From AP-15 sp963736715 (GTDB taxonomy: Bacteria > Pseudomonadota > Alphaproteobacteria > ATCC43930 > CGMCC-115725), in NCBI GenBank assembly GCA_963736715.1, contig CAVTQA010000027.1, forward strand, positions 1-64,000: a stretch of 64,000 nucleotides of DNA, written 5' to 3'. How positions within the stretch are numbered: the stretch's first letter is position 1; each line of letters begins with the position of its first letter. Shown one piece after another: positions 17,636 through 27,266 of the stretch. The translations under genes and the position numbers were made by a program. The notes below the pieces were generated by a model. It was not told the origin of the DNA. It searched no databases and worked only from the letters and a program-made list of their open reading frames with translations.

Positions 17636-17781
17636 GTGGGAAATGGCGCCGCCTCTGCCGAGGGGCGATTGGGCACGCGCTCGGATGAGCGCCGAACTCC
17701 GGACGGCCGCCGAGCGTTCTCTCGCTAGTGAAAACCGGTTGAGAACCCGGCTTTCCGGTCCGGGTAGAAAGCGAGCAGCAG

Positions 17782-18714
17782 ATGAAGGTCGGAGTCATCG
17801 GCGCGGGTGCGGTCGGATCGGCGTGCGCTACAGCGCTCGTCTCGCGCGGCTGTGCGCGCGAAATCGTCGTTGTGAACCGCGACCGGAAGAAGGCGCGAGG
17901 TCTGGTCACAGACGTCCAATACGGCGCCGTGCTCTCTTCTGCCGTCGAGTTGCGGGACGGCGATTACGCCGACCTGCAGGGCGCTTCACTGGTGATGATT
18001 ACCGCTGGCGCCAACGAAAAGACCGGCGGCGCCACCAACCGCAATGATCCATCCGGCAGGTTGCGGTTGCTCGACACCAACGTCGGTGTCTACAAGGATA
18101 TCATCCCTCGGCTTCACGCTGCAGCACCGCACGCGCTTGTCCTCGTCGTCACGGACCCGCCCGATCCGCTGGCCGATGCAGTGCGCCTGCTGGGGCATGA
18201 TCGTGTCCTCAGCACCGGGACGTATCTCGACAGCCTGCGATTCAGATTTCACCTGGCTCGCCGGCTCCGCGTCAGCCCGGCCAATGTCGAGGCCCTGATC
18301 CTCGGGGAGCACGGCACGTCCGAGGTGTTCGCGTGGTCCTCGGCCCGGGTTGCAGGCGTGCCGGTAATCGATTTGCTAGCGGCGTTCGGGCACGACCGTG
18401 AAGAAGTCCGCCATCAGATCGAGCAGGAAGTACGCTACGCCAATATCACGATCATCGAGGGGATTGGCGCAAGTCAGCACGGCATTGGCATGGTTTCGGC
18501 GCGCATTGCGGAAATGGTATTGCGTGACGAGCGGGCAGTGATCCCTATCGGTTCTTACAATTCTCGGTACGGAGTCACACTTTCCGTGCCGAGCATCGTC
18601 GGCCGGGACGGGGTCGTGCAGATAATCGAGCCGGAGATATCCGAAGACGAGCGGCAAGCGCTGCAGCGCAGCGCCGAGACGTTGAAAGCGGCCTGTGCTC
18701 GAATAAGAATTTGA
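17782..18714 (+). CDS. L-lactate/malate dehydrogenase family protein
   Basis: 310 residues. NAD-binding Rossmann start MKVGVIGAGAVGSACATALV, Asp/Asn at the end of strand 2 (VVVNRDRKKARG), then SLVMITAGANEKTGG and a substrate loop with Arg residues (GATNRNDPSGRLRLLDTNVGVYKDIIPRL). The usual NPVD substrate motif reads TDPPDPL here. The active-site His is in LGEHGTSEVFAWS. C-terminal part (TLSVPSIVGRDGVVQIIEPEISEDERQALQRSAETLK) is typical. The family interconverts 2-keto and 2-hydroxy acids with NAD. The Asn-Asp-Pro-Ser insertion in the loop makes pyruvate versus oxaloacetate preference uncertain. Divergent from the EpmC-like gene. Confidence 0.88.
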   Translation: MKVGVIGAGAVGSACATALVSRGCAREIVVVNRDRKKARGLVTDVQYGAVLSSAVELRDGDYADLQGASLVMITAGANEKTGGATNRNDPSGRLRLLDTNVGVYKDIIPRLHAAAPHALVLVVTDPPDPLADAVRLLGHDRVLSTGTYLDSLRFRFHLARRLRVSPANVEALILGEHGTSEVFAWSSARVAGVPVIDLLAAFGHDREEVRHQIEQEVRYANITIIEGIGASQHGIGMVSARIAEMVLRDERAVIPIGSYNSRYGVTLSVPSIVGRDGVVQIIEPEISEDERQALQRSAETLKAACARIRI

Positions 18715-18953
18715 CATCGACGAGGCGCGAGCCGCGAGCGGGAGAACAGGGTTCCTCCCTTCGTCGGACGGCGCCGCCGTTTCTCGGTGAGCGGTCCTTT
18801 CGGCCTTTACCGTAATTAACGCCTATTCACTTGGTTCGGGTCGAGATGCGTCGTTAACTCGATCGCGAACGCCGGATCGGCTATGGTCTGGGGCCGCGAG
18901 AATTAGACCCTCCCCCAGATCTAAGAGTCGGCCGCCGATATGAGGGGAACGCC
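18715..18953. other. Upstream region of the gluconate dehydrogenase-type operon
   Basis: About 240 nt without a gene. It contains GAGGGGAAC just before the operon start and a C-rich CCCTCCCCC tract at about 18908. I could not pick a confident promoter by eye; no operator-like palindrome stands out. Confidence 0.35.
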
Positions 18954-19761
18954 ATGTCCACGAACGCGGCACCCGTCGACGCCTCAATTTGTGGTCTAGT
19001 CAATCTGAATGCCAAGCCGTCTGCGAGGGTGCTCGGCCGACGCGCGTTGCTGGCTTCGACCGCATTGCTGCTGGTCGCGCGGGCGGCAGGCGCACGGACC
19101 TGGGCACCAGGCAGCGGAATGCCCTGGCGGCCGTTTGCCGGCGATCCTCCCCAGGCGGTCAAGCCGGGGCCATGGGTGTTCTTTACACCCGAGGAAGGGG
19201 TCGCAGTCGAGGCCTTGGTGGATCGGCTGATCCCGCCCGATCCGGAAACGCCCGGCGGCAAGGACTGCGGATGCGCGGTCTTTATCGACCGTCAGCTGGC
19301 GGGCGCTTACGGCAGCGCCCAGGGCCTCTACATGAGTTCCTCCGTTCCTGCAGGCGACGCCGGAGCAGGGTCTGCAGGCGCCCTCGACCCCGGCGCAGCT
19401 CTATCGGCGTATGCTCGCGGCCCTCGATGCATTCTGTCACGCTACCTACGCCGGCAAGACCTACGCGCAGCTCCCGGACGCCGAAAAGGACCGGATCATC
19501 GCGGGCATGGAGAACGGCTCGCTGCAATTGCAGGGGACAAGCGCCACGCCGTTCTTCGAAATACTGCTGCAGGATACGCGCTACGGCTTCTTCGCCGACC
19601 CGATCTACGGCGGCAACCGCGACATGGCGGCGTGGAAGATGATCGGCTTCCCCGGCGCGCGCTATGACTATCGAGATTGGGTAGAGCGCCACAACGAGCG
19701 CTATCCCCATCCGCCGATCAGCATTGCCGGGCGCAATACCTCGTCGGCAGCGCAACCATAA
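18954..19761 (+). pseudogene. Gluconate 2-dehydrogenase subunit 3-like protein, one frameshift
   Basis: Starts at ATG 18954 after GAGGGGAAC. A Tat-like signal (LGRRALLASTALLLVARAAGA) precedes the family region WVFFTPEEGVAVEALVDRLIPPDPETPGGKDCGCAVFIDRQLAGAYG. After about 19336-19345 the frame shifts, and the protein continues FLQATPEQGLQAPSTPAQLYRRMLAALDAFC to GGNRDMAAWKMIGFPGARYDYRDWV, the conserved C-terminus, stop 19759-19761. The small Tat-exported subunit is thought to carry or anchor the flavoprotein of membrane-bound gluconate/sorbitol dehydrogenases. It is followed by the GMC subunit (27 nt) and the cytochrome, the standard order. One base change restores about 270 residues. Confidence 0.8.
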
Positions 19762-19788
19762 CAACGGCACCGAGCGAGGAGTGAGGCG

Positions 19789-21556
19789 ATGGCGACAAAG
19801 CTGCCGGCGACCGACATCGTCATCATCGGCCTGGGCTGGACCGGCTCAATCATCGCCGAATCGATGACCAAAGCGGGCTTCAATGTGGTCGCGATCGAGC
19901 GCGGGCCATGGCGCGACACCGCGACCGACTTTCCCCCTAGCTATTCGCCGGACGAGCTGCGCTATGCGGTGCGGCATGATTTGTTTGTGCGGCCGGCGCA
20001 GACGACGTTCACCTTTCGTAATAATGCCGGTCAGACGGCGCTGCCGATCCGTACCTGGGGCGCATTTCTGATGCCCAACGGCGTCGGTGGCGCGGGCCTG
20101 CACTGGAATGCGGAGACCTGGCGCTTTCTGCCGAGCGACTTCGTATTGAAAACGCATCTGACCCAGCGTTACGGCGCGAAATTCCTGCCCCCGGACATGA
20201 CGATCCAGGACTGGGGCGTCACCTACGACGAACTCGAGCCGCATTTCGATACATTCGAATATTTGTGCGGCACGTCGGGAACCGCCGGGAACCTGAAGGG
20301 ACAAAAGCAGCCATTCGGCAATCCGTTCGAGGGACCACGCTCGCGTCCCTATCCGACGCCTGCCCAGAAGCAGCCCTATGGGCCAGTGCTGTGGGCCGAG
20401 GCGGCGAAAGAGATGGGCTACAGCCCGTTTCCGCAGCCTTCCGGCAATCTGTCCCAAGCCTACACCAACCCGCTCGGCGTCACCCTCGGGCCGTGCACTT
20501 ATTGCGGGTTCTGCGAGCGGTTCGGCTGCGGCAATTACTCGAAGGCGAGCCCGCAAATAACGCTCCTGCCGGTGCTGATGCGGCGATCGAACTTCGAGGC
20601 GCGCACCGAATGCGAGGTCACGCGGATCAATCTCGACAATACCGGCAAGCGGGCGACCGGCGTCACCTATGTCGATACGCAGGGCCGCGAGTGGGAGCAG
20701 CCGGCCGAAATGGTCTTCCTCTGCGCTTTCCAGATGTTCAATGTGCAGCTGCTGCTGCTCTCGGGCATTGGCCAGCCTTATGATGTGAACACCGGCCAGG
20801 GCGTGATAGGCCGGAATTTCTCCTACCAGGTCACGTCCAGCGTCCAAGTCGTTTTTTGACAACAAGATCTTCAATACCTTTATTGCCAGCGGCTCGATCG
20901 GCATGTGCATCGACGAGTTCAATGGCGACAATTTCGATCACGGGCCGTACGGCTTTGTGGGCGGCGGCTATATCGGGATGGTGCAAACCAACGCGCGCCC
21001 GATCGAGACAACCCCGACGCCGCCGGGCACACCGCAATGGGGTGCGGCCTGGAAAAAAGCGGTCAAGGACAATTATCTCAGCACGATCCTGCCGGCAACG
21101 CACGGCAGCTGCTACAGCTATCGCGACTGCTACCTCGATCTCGACCCGACCTACAAGGATCGGTTTGGCCGGCCATTGATGCGGATGACTTTCGACTTCC
21201 ACGAAAACGAGCTGAAGATGTCGCAATTCCTGACCGACCGGCTCGCCGAAATGGTGCAAAAGATGGGGCCGCGGCAGATCGTCAAGCTTCCGCGCACGGG
21301 CCATTTCAACATTGTTCCGTATCAAAGCACGCACACCTGCGGCGGCGCGATCATGGGCACCGACCCGAAGACCAGTGCGCTCAACCGCTACCTGCAGAGC
21401 TGGGACGTGCCCAATCTGTTCGTCACCGGCGCCACGAACTTCCCGCAGAATGCCGGCTACAATCCGACCGGCACTGTCGCCGCGCTCACATATTGGATGC
21501 TGGACGCGGTCCAGAAGCAGTACCTGAAAAATCCGGGACCGCTGGTACACGCGTGA
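19789..21556 (+). pseudogene. GMC-type FAD dehydrogenase subunit (gluconate 2-dehydrogenase-like), homopolymer frameshift
   Basis: From ATG 19789: FAD loop IVIIGLGWTGSIIAESMTKAGFNVVAIERGP, then GVGGAGLHWNAETWRF, a Cys-rich motif CTYCGFCERFGCGNYSKASP and YVDTQGREWEQPAEMVFLCAFQM. The frame stops at a TGA (20857-20859) within GTTTTTTGAC. Removing one base gives VQVFFDNKIFNTFIASGSIGM and continues to the conserved C-terminus (STHTCGGAIMGTD, FVTGATNFPQNAGYNPTGTVAALTYW) at 21556. Whole size about 589 residues. Role: periplasmic oxidation of a sugar or sugar acid, passing electrons to the cytochrome encoded next (11 nt away). The homopolymer context makes a sequencing error likely. Confidence 0.85.
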
Positions 21557-21567
21557 GGAGCCGCCCC

Positions 21568-22806
21568 ATGCGATACATCCTCGCCTGCGCGCTAGTGCTG
21601 CTCGGCACTGCGGCGGTGCGCGCGCAGAACCCGGACAAGCAGTCGTTCGAGGTGATCGAGCACGGTCGCTATATGGCGATAGCTGGCGACTGCGCCGCCT
21701 GCCACACCGGGAACGGAGGCCAGCCCTTTGCCGGCGGAGGCGCCCTCCAAACGCCGTTCGGCACCCTGCTCGCGCCGAACATCACGCCGGACGTCGAAAC
21801 GGGGATCGGCGGCTGGACCGACGACCAATTTGTCAATGCTGTGCAAAACGGCATCGGGCACGGCGGCATCCATCTTTATCCGGCGATGCCCTATCCCTAT
21901 TACACGAAGATGACGCGCGAGGACGTGATCGCGATCCGCGCCTATCTCGACACGGTACAGCCCGTCCGTAATCTGGTGCAAGCGAACCAGCTGCCGTTCC
22001 CGTTCAATCAGCGCGAGACGATGATTGGCTGGAACGAGCTGTACTTCACACCGGGCGAGTTCAAGTCCGATCCCGGCAAGTCGTCGGAATGGAACCGCGG
22101 CGCTTATCTAGTCGAGGGTGCGGAGCACTGCGGCCTGTGCCACACGCCAAAGAACGCGATGGGCGGCGACGAGAACAGTCAGGCGATGCAGGGCTCGGTG
22201 CTGCAGAGCTGGTACGCGCCGAACTTGACCGGCAATCGCCGGATCGGCGTCGGCGACTGGTCGACGGATGATATTGCCCTCTACCTCAAAACCGGGCGCA
22301 ATCGCTATGACATCGCCTCCGGACCGATGGCGGACGCGGTCACCCACTCCACCTCCCATTTGACCGATGCCGATCTGCGCGCAATAGCCGTCTATCTGAA
22401 GGACCTGCCGCCCGGTGGCAGCGTACCGCCGCAGCCGATTTCGGCACAGGATCCGGCGATGCAGCGAGGAGAGGCGATCTACAACGAGCGATGTGCCGCT
22501 TGCCACACAGTGGCAGGAGAAGGCATCGTCGGGCTTTTTCCGCGCCTCAGTGGAGCCCCGCTGGTGCAGCAGTCACCAGCCACCAGCCTGATCCGTGTCG
22601 TGCTCGAAGGCTCGCGCGCCGTCGCCACCGATGGGGCCCCGACCGGCCCGGCGATGCCGTCCTTCGCCTGGAACCTGTCCGATGCCGATGTGGCGGCGGT
22701 GGTCACGTACATCCGCAACGCATGGGGTAATGCCGCCCCTTCCGTTTCGGCCAGCGAGGTCGCCAATATGCGGCAGACGCTGTACCGGGACGCCCAAGCG
22801 CCGTAG
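21568..22806 (+). CDS. Tri-heme cytochrome c subunit of alcohol/gluconate dehydrogenase
   Basis: 412 residues from ATG 21568, GAGGAG 8 nt upstream. Sec signal peptide (YILACALVLLGTAAVRAQ). Three c-type heme motifs: CAACH (Cys42-His46), CGLCH (about 187-191) and CAACH (about 308-312), each followed by a class I cytochrome domain with distal Met candidates, e.g. YPAMPYPYYTKMTREDV and GPAMPSFAWNLSDADVAAVVTYIRNAWG. It accepts electrons from the flavoprotein and passes them to ubiquinone in known enzymes. Unlike many homologues it has no obvious C-terminal membrane helix, so anchoring may come from another subunit. Confidence 0.92.
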   Translation: MRYILACALVLLGTAAVRAQNPDKQSFEVIEHGRYMAIAGDCAACHTGNGGQPFAGGGALQTPFGTLLAPNITPDVETGIGGWTDDQFVNAVQNGIGHGGIHLYPAMPYPYYTKMTREDVIAIRAYLDTVQPVRNLVQANQLPFPFNQRETMIGWNELYFTPGEFKSDPGKSSEWNRGAYLVEGAEHCGLCHTPKNAMGGDENSQAMQGSVLQSWYAPNLTGNRRIGVGDWSTDDIALYLKTGRNRYDIASGPMADAVTHSTSHLTDADLRAIAVYLKDLPPGGSVPPQPISAQDPAMQRGEAIYNERCAACHTVAGEGIVGLFPRLSGAPLVQQSPATSLIRVVLEGSRAVATDGAPTGPAMPSFAWNLSDADVAAVVTYIRNAWGNAAPSVSASEVANMRQTLYRDAQAP

Positions 22807-22826
22807 CAGCTAACGGAGTGCACTGC

Positions 22827-23129
22827 ATGATCAAACCCATCGCTATTGCGGCAATGATCCTTCTCGCTGCGGCCACGTCCGCCTTTGCGCAAGGCGGCAA
22901 CTCGCCGCCTGCGCCCCAGAGCGCGCAGGCGCCGACCGTCATCGGACAGACCGGCACGATGTACGACGGCAATAACGCCAATCTGCAACTGCCGTCGGAC
23001 GCGAACGCGTACTGGGCGCATCTCTGGGCCGAACCAGGCGCGACCGGCAATTCTGGCCCCGCCTCCGCGGTCGGCGCCGGCGCCGCCGGAACCTCTCTCG
23101 GGGGCGCCCAGACCGGCGGTCAACATTGA
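22827..23129 (+). CDS. Small secreted Gly/Ala-rich protein
   Basis: 100 residues from ATG 22827 (ACGGAGTGC upstream). A clear signal peptide MIKPIAIAAMILLAAATSAFA is followed by a Gln/Pro/Gly-rich linker, the segment TVIGQTGTMYDGNNANLQLPSDANAYWAHLWAEPG, and a Gly/Ala tail. I do not recognise a family. Its stop overlaps the next start (TGATG), and it follows the cytochrome gene by 20 nt, so it belongs to the dehydrogenase operon and probably acts in the periplasm. Confidence 0.65.
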   Translation: MIKPIAIAAMILLAAATSAFAQGGNSPPAPQSAQAPTVIGQTGTMYDGNNANLQLPSDANAYWAHLWAEPGATGNSGPASAVGAGAAGTSLGGAQTGGQH

Positions 23130-23599
23130 TGACCAGCAAGGTCCGGGGTTGGCTGTTCGCAGTCTCCGTGCTGCTCTTGCCCGGCCTCGCGCGCGGCCAA
23201 ACCGTGCAGGTTCCGACACTGAGCCTCGAGGGGGCCCGGACCGTGCTGCATGCCGCCGAGCAGAAGGCGCAGCAGCTCACCGCTCCGTCGTCACTTGCCG
23301 TTGTCAATCCTGCGGGCGACCTGATCCTGTTCGAACAGATGCAAGACGCCCGTCCGATCGGCATCGAGCTTGCGATCGGCAAAGCGCGTTCGGCTGCGCT
23401 CTTTCAGCTTCCGACCCAAACCCTCGAGGCGGCGATCAACACCGGCCGGCCGGCCGCGATCACCGCCGAGCGTATTCAAATGCAAGGCGGCGTGCCGATC
23501 CACATCGGCGGCACGGTGGTCGGGGCCGTTGGCGTCAGCGGTTTCGACAAGACCAACGATGTAGAGATCGCGGAGACGGCCGCAGCCGCGGTGAAGTAG
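23129..23599 (+). CDS. GlcG/HbpS family heme-binding-like protein
   Basis: 156 residues from ATG 23129, overlapping the previous stop by one base. Signal peptide WLFAVSVLLLPGLARGQ. The mature part has the GlcG/HbpS pattern: LSLEGARTVLHAAEQKAQQL, LAVVNPAGDLILFEQMQDARPIGIELAIGKARSAALFQLPT, and GGVPIHIGGTVVGAVGVSGFDKTNDVEIAETAA. Family members bind heme or act in oxidative-stress sensing, and often accompany periplasmic PQQ or FAD dehydrogenases. Last gene of the operon; the 390-nt gap after it marks its end. Confidence 0.85.
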   Translation: MTSKVRGWLFAVSVLLLPGLARGQTVQVPTLSLEGARTVLHAAEQKAQQLTAPSSLAVVNPAGDLILFEQMQDARPIGIELAIGKARSAALFQLPTQTLEAAINTGRPAAITAERIQMQGGVPIHIGGTVVGAVGVSGFDKTNDVEIAETAAAAVK

Positions 23600-23990
23600 C
23601 ACAACATGCCCGATGCCACGACGGAGCGCTTTTGTATTAATTCAGCGTCCCCTGTCATCGCACAAGAGCGATCACCTGTCTGAATTCTTGGCTTTTATCG
23701 TTTGATAGGTTGCCTTGTCCGGCAGCCAAGCCTCCTAGGGGCCGTGTTGACAAGACGCATCAATTATGGTATTATCAATTGCAAAAATACGATGCCCCGA
23801 TTGGTATAGCCCTCCACCCACCGCCGTCACCTGATCTCGTCCTGATAAAACAGGCAAAACAGGTGCAGATTCTCGTCCTGCCCCGTGTTTGCGGGGGCGT
23901 GCTGGCGTAAAAGGATCGCCTGCTTGCGCATCCTAACCGGGAGAAAGAAAATCGGATCTCGAAGTACAAGGTGCGCGGCGGCTCACGCTG
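23600..23990. other. 391-nt intergenic region before the efflux operon
   Basis: Holds the near-consensus promoter at 23747-23775. The left part (23600-23740) shows no terminator hairpin with a T run, although it should separate two operons. The right part has pyrimidine-rich and AT-rich patches and a purine-rich ribosome site just before 23991. A 66-codon open frame at 23710-23910 lacks any recognisable feature. Confidence 0.4.
23747..23775 (+). promoter_or_regulatory. Near-consensus sigma-70 promoter upstream of the FUSC efflux operon
   Basis: TTGACA at 23747-23752, a 17-nt spacer, and TATTAT at 23770-23775. It is the best promoter match I saw in the window. A small inverted repeat CAATTAT...(TATT)ATCAATTG overlaps the -10. 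The first gene starts 215 nt downstream, leaving a long leader; an AT-to-GC step follows. The rest of 23600-23990 holds no gene I can support. Confidence 0.6.
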
Positions 23991-26045
23991 ATGACCGGCG
24001 CTGAGCCATCGGCCGCCCGGTCCGGCCCGGTCGCGCGGTGGGTAGATTCCGCATCCAGCGTGCTCCAGGCGGTCGGCCCACCGCTGCTCTTTGGGTTGCG
24101 GCTGTGGGCTTCGGTCTGCCTGGCCCTCTACATCGCGTTCTGGCTCGAGCTCGACAACGCGTATTGGGCCGGGACCACCGCGGCAATCGTTTGCCAACCG
24201 CATCTCGGAGCTTCGCTGCGCAAGGGGTGGTTCCGGATGATCGGCACCCTCGTGGGGGCCGTCGCGGTCGTGGTGCTGACTGCGTGCTTTCCGCAAGACC
24301 GTGGCCCATTTCTTGTGGGCCTCGCGCTATGGGGCGCCGGGTGCGCTCTCGTCGCCACCTTGCTGCGCAACTTCGCCGCCTATTCGGCGGCGCTTGCCGG
24401 CTACACGGTCGCGATCATCGCGAGCGACCAGCTCGGCGCGACCGGCGGCCCGAACGGTCAGGCCTTCATGCTCGCCGTCTACCGCGCCAGCGAGATCTGC
24501 ATCGGCATCGTCTGCGCGGGCGTCGTTCTCGCTAGTACGGATTTCGGTGGCGCCCGGCGCCGGCTCGCCACGGTCTTCGCCGCCATTTCCGCCGAGATCG
24601 GGGGCCGGTTTACCAACACATTGGCACTGGCCGGACCCAACCTCCCGGATACTCAGCCGGTTCGGCGCGAGCTCGTGCGACGGGTCATCGCGCTCGACCC
24701 GGTCATCGACGAGGCGATCGGGGAATCTGCCCAGCTCCGCTACCATTCTCCAGTGCTGCAGACAGCCGTCGACGGCTTGCTCGCCGCTCTGGCCGGCTGG
24801 CGGACCGTGGCCTATCACCTCCTCCGACCTTCGCAAGACGAGGCGCGGCGAGCGGCGGACGCCATTCTGCAGGCCATGCCGCAGGCGCTGCGATCAGCTC
24901 CAGTGCAAGGCGAGCCGGCACGCTGGATAGACGACCCCGTCGGCCTGCGCCGGATTTGTGAGGCGGCAGTAAGGAGGCTGATCGCCCTGCCGGCGGCCAC
25001 GCCATCGCTGCGGCTGCTCGCCGATCAGACTGCGGAGGTACTCGCCGGCATTTCTCACGCCCTCAACGGGCTGGCATTGCTTGTCGACGATCCCGCCCGA
25101 CCCGTTCCTCGTCGTGGCAGCTTCCGCCTCCGCGTGCCCGATTTACTTCCCTCTCTGGTCAATGCCGGTCGCGCCTTCGTCGTGATCAGCGCCGCCGAGC
25201 TCTTTTGGATCATCACCGAATGGCCGAACGGCGCGGGGGCGATCACTTTTGCCGCGATTGGCGTCATCCTGTTCGCGCCGCGAGCCGACCAGGCTTACGC
25301 CACAGCCATCGGGTTTATGATAGGGACCGGCCTCACCGCAGCCTTCGCGGCGATCATCGCATTTGCGGTGCTGCCAAATTCGGAGACCTTTGCCGCCTTC
25401 AGCCTCGCGATTGGCCTTGTCCTGGTTCCCGCCGGCGCCGGGATGGCCCAGCCGTGGCAGACGGCGATGTTTACGGCCATGGCGGCAAATTTCGTGCCGA
25501 TGCTCGCGCCCGCGAACCCGATGAGCTACGACACCGTCCAGTTCTACAACGCCGCGGTGGCGATCGTCGCAGGGGTGGGCGCTGCGGCGGTTTCGTTTCG
25601 CTTGATGCCACCGCTGTCGCCCGCATTTCGGACCCGCCGGTTGCTGGAACTGACGTTGCGCGATCTGCACCGCCTCGCGACGGGTCCGATCCCGCGGACG
25701 CCCGACGATTGGGAGGGCCGCATATATGGCAGGTTGGCGGCGCTGCCGGATCAGGCGCAACCGCTGCAGCGCATGCAGCTGCTGGCGGCGTTCTCGGTAG
25801 GTACCGAAATAATCCAGCTTCGCCGCATCGCTCGCCGAATGGATCTGGGATCCGAGCTCGATGCGGCGCTCAACGCCGTAGCGTCAGGCGACAGCGGGAT
25901 CGCAACCGCCCGCCTCGCCCGGCTCGACGAGACGCTCGCCTCTCGTCCTGGCGCCGCCGCTCTCCGGGCGCGCGGCCTCATCCTTGCAATATCGGAGGCG
26001 CTCGCCCAACATGCCGTTTACTTCGACGCAGGAGCGCCCGGGTGA
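23991..26045 (+). CDS. FUSC-family inner-membrane efflux protein (AaeB-like)
   Basis: 684 residues, GAGAAAG upstream. Two blocks of membrane helices (about residues 25-190 and 395-540), each followed by a cytoplasmic helical segment, as in aromatic-acid exporter AaeB and fusaric-acid resistance proteins. Motifs: AYWAGTTAAIVCQPHLGASLRKGWFRMIGTLVGA at the first block and FWIITEWPNGAGAITFAAIGVILFAPRADQAY at the second. It is followed by DUF1656 (4-nt overlap GTGA) and a HlyD periplasmic adaptor, the standard three-gene pump. Likely exports hydroxylated aromatic acids. No outer-membrane channel is encoded here. The promoter at 23747-23775 probably drives it. Confidence 0.9.
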   Translation: MTGAEPSAARSGPVARWVDSASSVLQAVGPPLLFGLRLWASVCLALYIAFWLELDNAYWAGTTAAIVCQPHLGASLRKGWFRMIGTLVGAVAVVVLTACFPQDRGPFLVGLALWGAGCALVATLLRNFAAYSAALAGYTVAIIASDQLGATGGPNGQAFMLAVYRASEICIGIVCAGVVLASTDFGGARRRLATVFAAISAEIGGRFTNTLALAGPNLPDTQPVRRELVRRVIALDPVIDEAIGESAQLRYHSPVLQTAVDGLLAALAGWRTVAYHLLRPSQDEARRAADAILQAMPQALRSAPVQGEPARWIDDPVGLRRICEAAVRRLIALPAATPSLRLLADQTAEVLAGISHALNGLALLVDDPARPVPRRGSFRLRVPDLLPSLVNAGRAFVVISAAELFWIITEWPNGAGAITFAAIGVILFAPRADQAYATAIGFMIGTGLTAAFAAIIAFAVLPNSETFAAFSLAIGLVLVPAGAGMAQPWQTAMFTAMAANFVPMLAPANPMSYDTVQFYNAAVAIVAGVGAAAVSFRLMPPLSPAFRTRRLLELTLRDLHRLATGPIPRTPDDWEGRIYGRLAALPDQAQPLQRMQLLAAFSVGTEIIQLRRIARRMDLGSELDAALNAVASGDSGIATARLARLDETLASRPGAAALRARGLILAISEALAQHAVYFDAGAPG

Positions 26046-26248
26046 GGTTCACCGAGATCAACCTGTTCGGCGTCTATGTCGCGCCGATATCGTTGATGAT
26101 GGTCGCCGCCTGGGTGGTCACGATCGGACTGCGGCGGTTCGCCGCCCGCTTCGGCTTGGTGCAGCACGTCTGGCACCCGGCTCTTTTCACGTTCGCTGTC
26201 TATATGATCGTGCTGTCCTCGATGGTGCTGCTCGTCGCGGCGCGTTGA
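26042..26248 (+). CDS. DUF1656 (AaeX-like) small membrane protein
   Basis: 68 residues from GTG 26042, overlapping the FUSC stop (GTGA). Starts RFTEINLFGVYVAPISLMMVAAWVV, then a basic loop RRFAARFGLVQHVWHPALF and a second helix AVYMIVLSSMVLLVAA: two membrane spans, as usual for the family. It always accompanies FUSC and HlyD partners in AaeAB-type pumps; its role is not known. Confidence 0.88.
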   Translation: MRFTEINLFGVYVAPISLMMVAAWVVTIGLRRFAARFGLVQHVWHPALFTFAVYMIVLSSMVLLVAAR

Positions 26249-26256
26249 GTTCGGCG

Positions 26257-27234
26257 ATGTCCGATGTCGAAACCAAATCGAGGCGCGAAACAGCGGTAGA
26301 GACTCCCGCGGCCCTCCCGCCTCCCGAGCCGCCTACTCGCCGCGCGTCCAGGCGACGCCTTCGCATTTTTCCGCTGCTTATCACCTTGGCGGTGATCGCG
26401 GTCGCCGTCGTTCTCGGTCGGGCGATGTGGGACGCCTATATGGGGGCGCCGTGGACACGCGACGGCACGGTGCGCGCGTATGTCGTGACGAAGGCGACGG
26501 AAGTCTCCGGATATATCGTCGAGCTGCCGGTCGCCGACAACCAGTTCGTGCACAAGGGCGACCTCCTGTTGGTCATCGATCCGACCAATTACAAGATCGC
26601 GGTCAGCCTCGCCGAAGCGGCGGTCCAGCAGGCCCAGGTGACCGCCCAGAATGCCGAGAGGGAGGCCAAGCGCCGCCTGGAGCTGACCAGCCTTGCGGTG
26701 ACAAAAGAAGAACAACAGACCTATGAAAGCACCGCGCTGGCCAACCAAGCCCAATTACAGCAAGCCCAGGCCAATTTGGACCAGGCGCGCGTCAACCTCG
26801 AGCGCACAGAGATCCGTTCGCCGGTCAACGGCTGGGTGACGAACCTGCTGGCGCAGCTCGGCGACTACGCCAATGTCGGGCAGAATTTAATCTCCGTCGT
26901 CGACGCCGATTCATTCTGGGTCGACGGCTATTTCGAGGAGACCAATCTCGAGCCGATCCAGGTGGGCGACCTGGCCAGCATCAAGCTGATGGGCTACAGC
27001 CAGATCGTTCGCGGCCATGTCGGCAGCATCGCCCGCGGCATCAACGTCGCGAACGCGCAGCCGAACGGGCAAGGGCTGGCTCAGGTCAACCCGATCTTCA
27101 CCTGGGTGCGCCTGGCACAGCGCATTCCGGTGCGCATCCACATCGATCAGGTGCCGAAGGGTGTGGTCCTGGCGGCCGGAATGACGGCGACCGTGCAGAT
27201 CGATCCGCCGCGGCCCCGCCAGCCGAGCCAGTAG
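26257..27234 (+). CDS. HlyD-family periplasmic adaptor (AaeA-like)
   Basis: 325 residues from ATG 26257. One membrane helix (IFPLLITLAVIAVAVVLGRAMWDAYM) after a basic cytoplasmic stretch. Then the barrel-lipoyl half-motif RAYVVTKATEVSGYIVELPVADNQFVHKGDLLLVIDP, a coiled coil (residues about 110-185, rich in Ala/Gln/Glu), and the returning lipoyl half IRSPVNGWVTNLLAQLGDYANVGQNLISVV. It bridges the FUSC pump to an outer-membrane channel. Nine nt separate it from the DUF1656 gene, so the three form one operon. Confidence 0.92.
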   Translation: MSDVETKSRRETAVETPAALPPPEPPTRRASRRRLRIFPLLITLAVIAVAVVLGRAMWDAYMGAPWTRDGTVRAYVVTKATEVSGYIVELPVADNQFVHKGDLLLVIDPTNYKIAVSLAEAAVQQAQVTAQNAEREAKRRLELTSLAVTKEEQQTYESTALANQAQLQQAQANLDQARVNLERTEIRSPVNGWVTNLLAQLGDYANVGQNLISVVDADSFWVDGYFEETNLEPIQVGDLASIKLMGYSQIVRGHVGSIARGINVANAQPNGQGLAQVNPIFTWVRLAQRIPVRIHIDQVPKGVVLAAGMTATVQIDPPRPRQPSQ

Positions 27235-27266
27235 ACCAGCCGCACGATTCGCTTCCCATAGCTTTC

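Noticed and set aside
20857..20859. TGA in the GMC dehydrogenase as a second selenocysteine codon
   Set aside because: The sequence after the TGA is coding only in a different frame, no SECIS-like hairpin follows, and the site is a T homopolymer, so an indel explains it.
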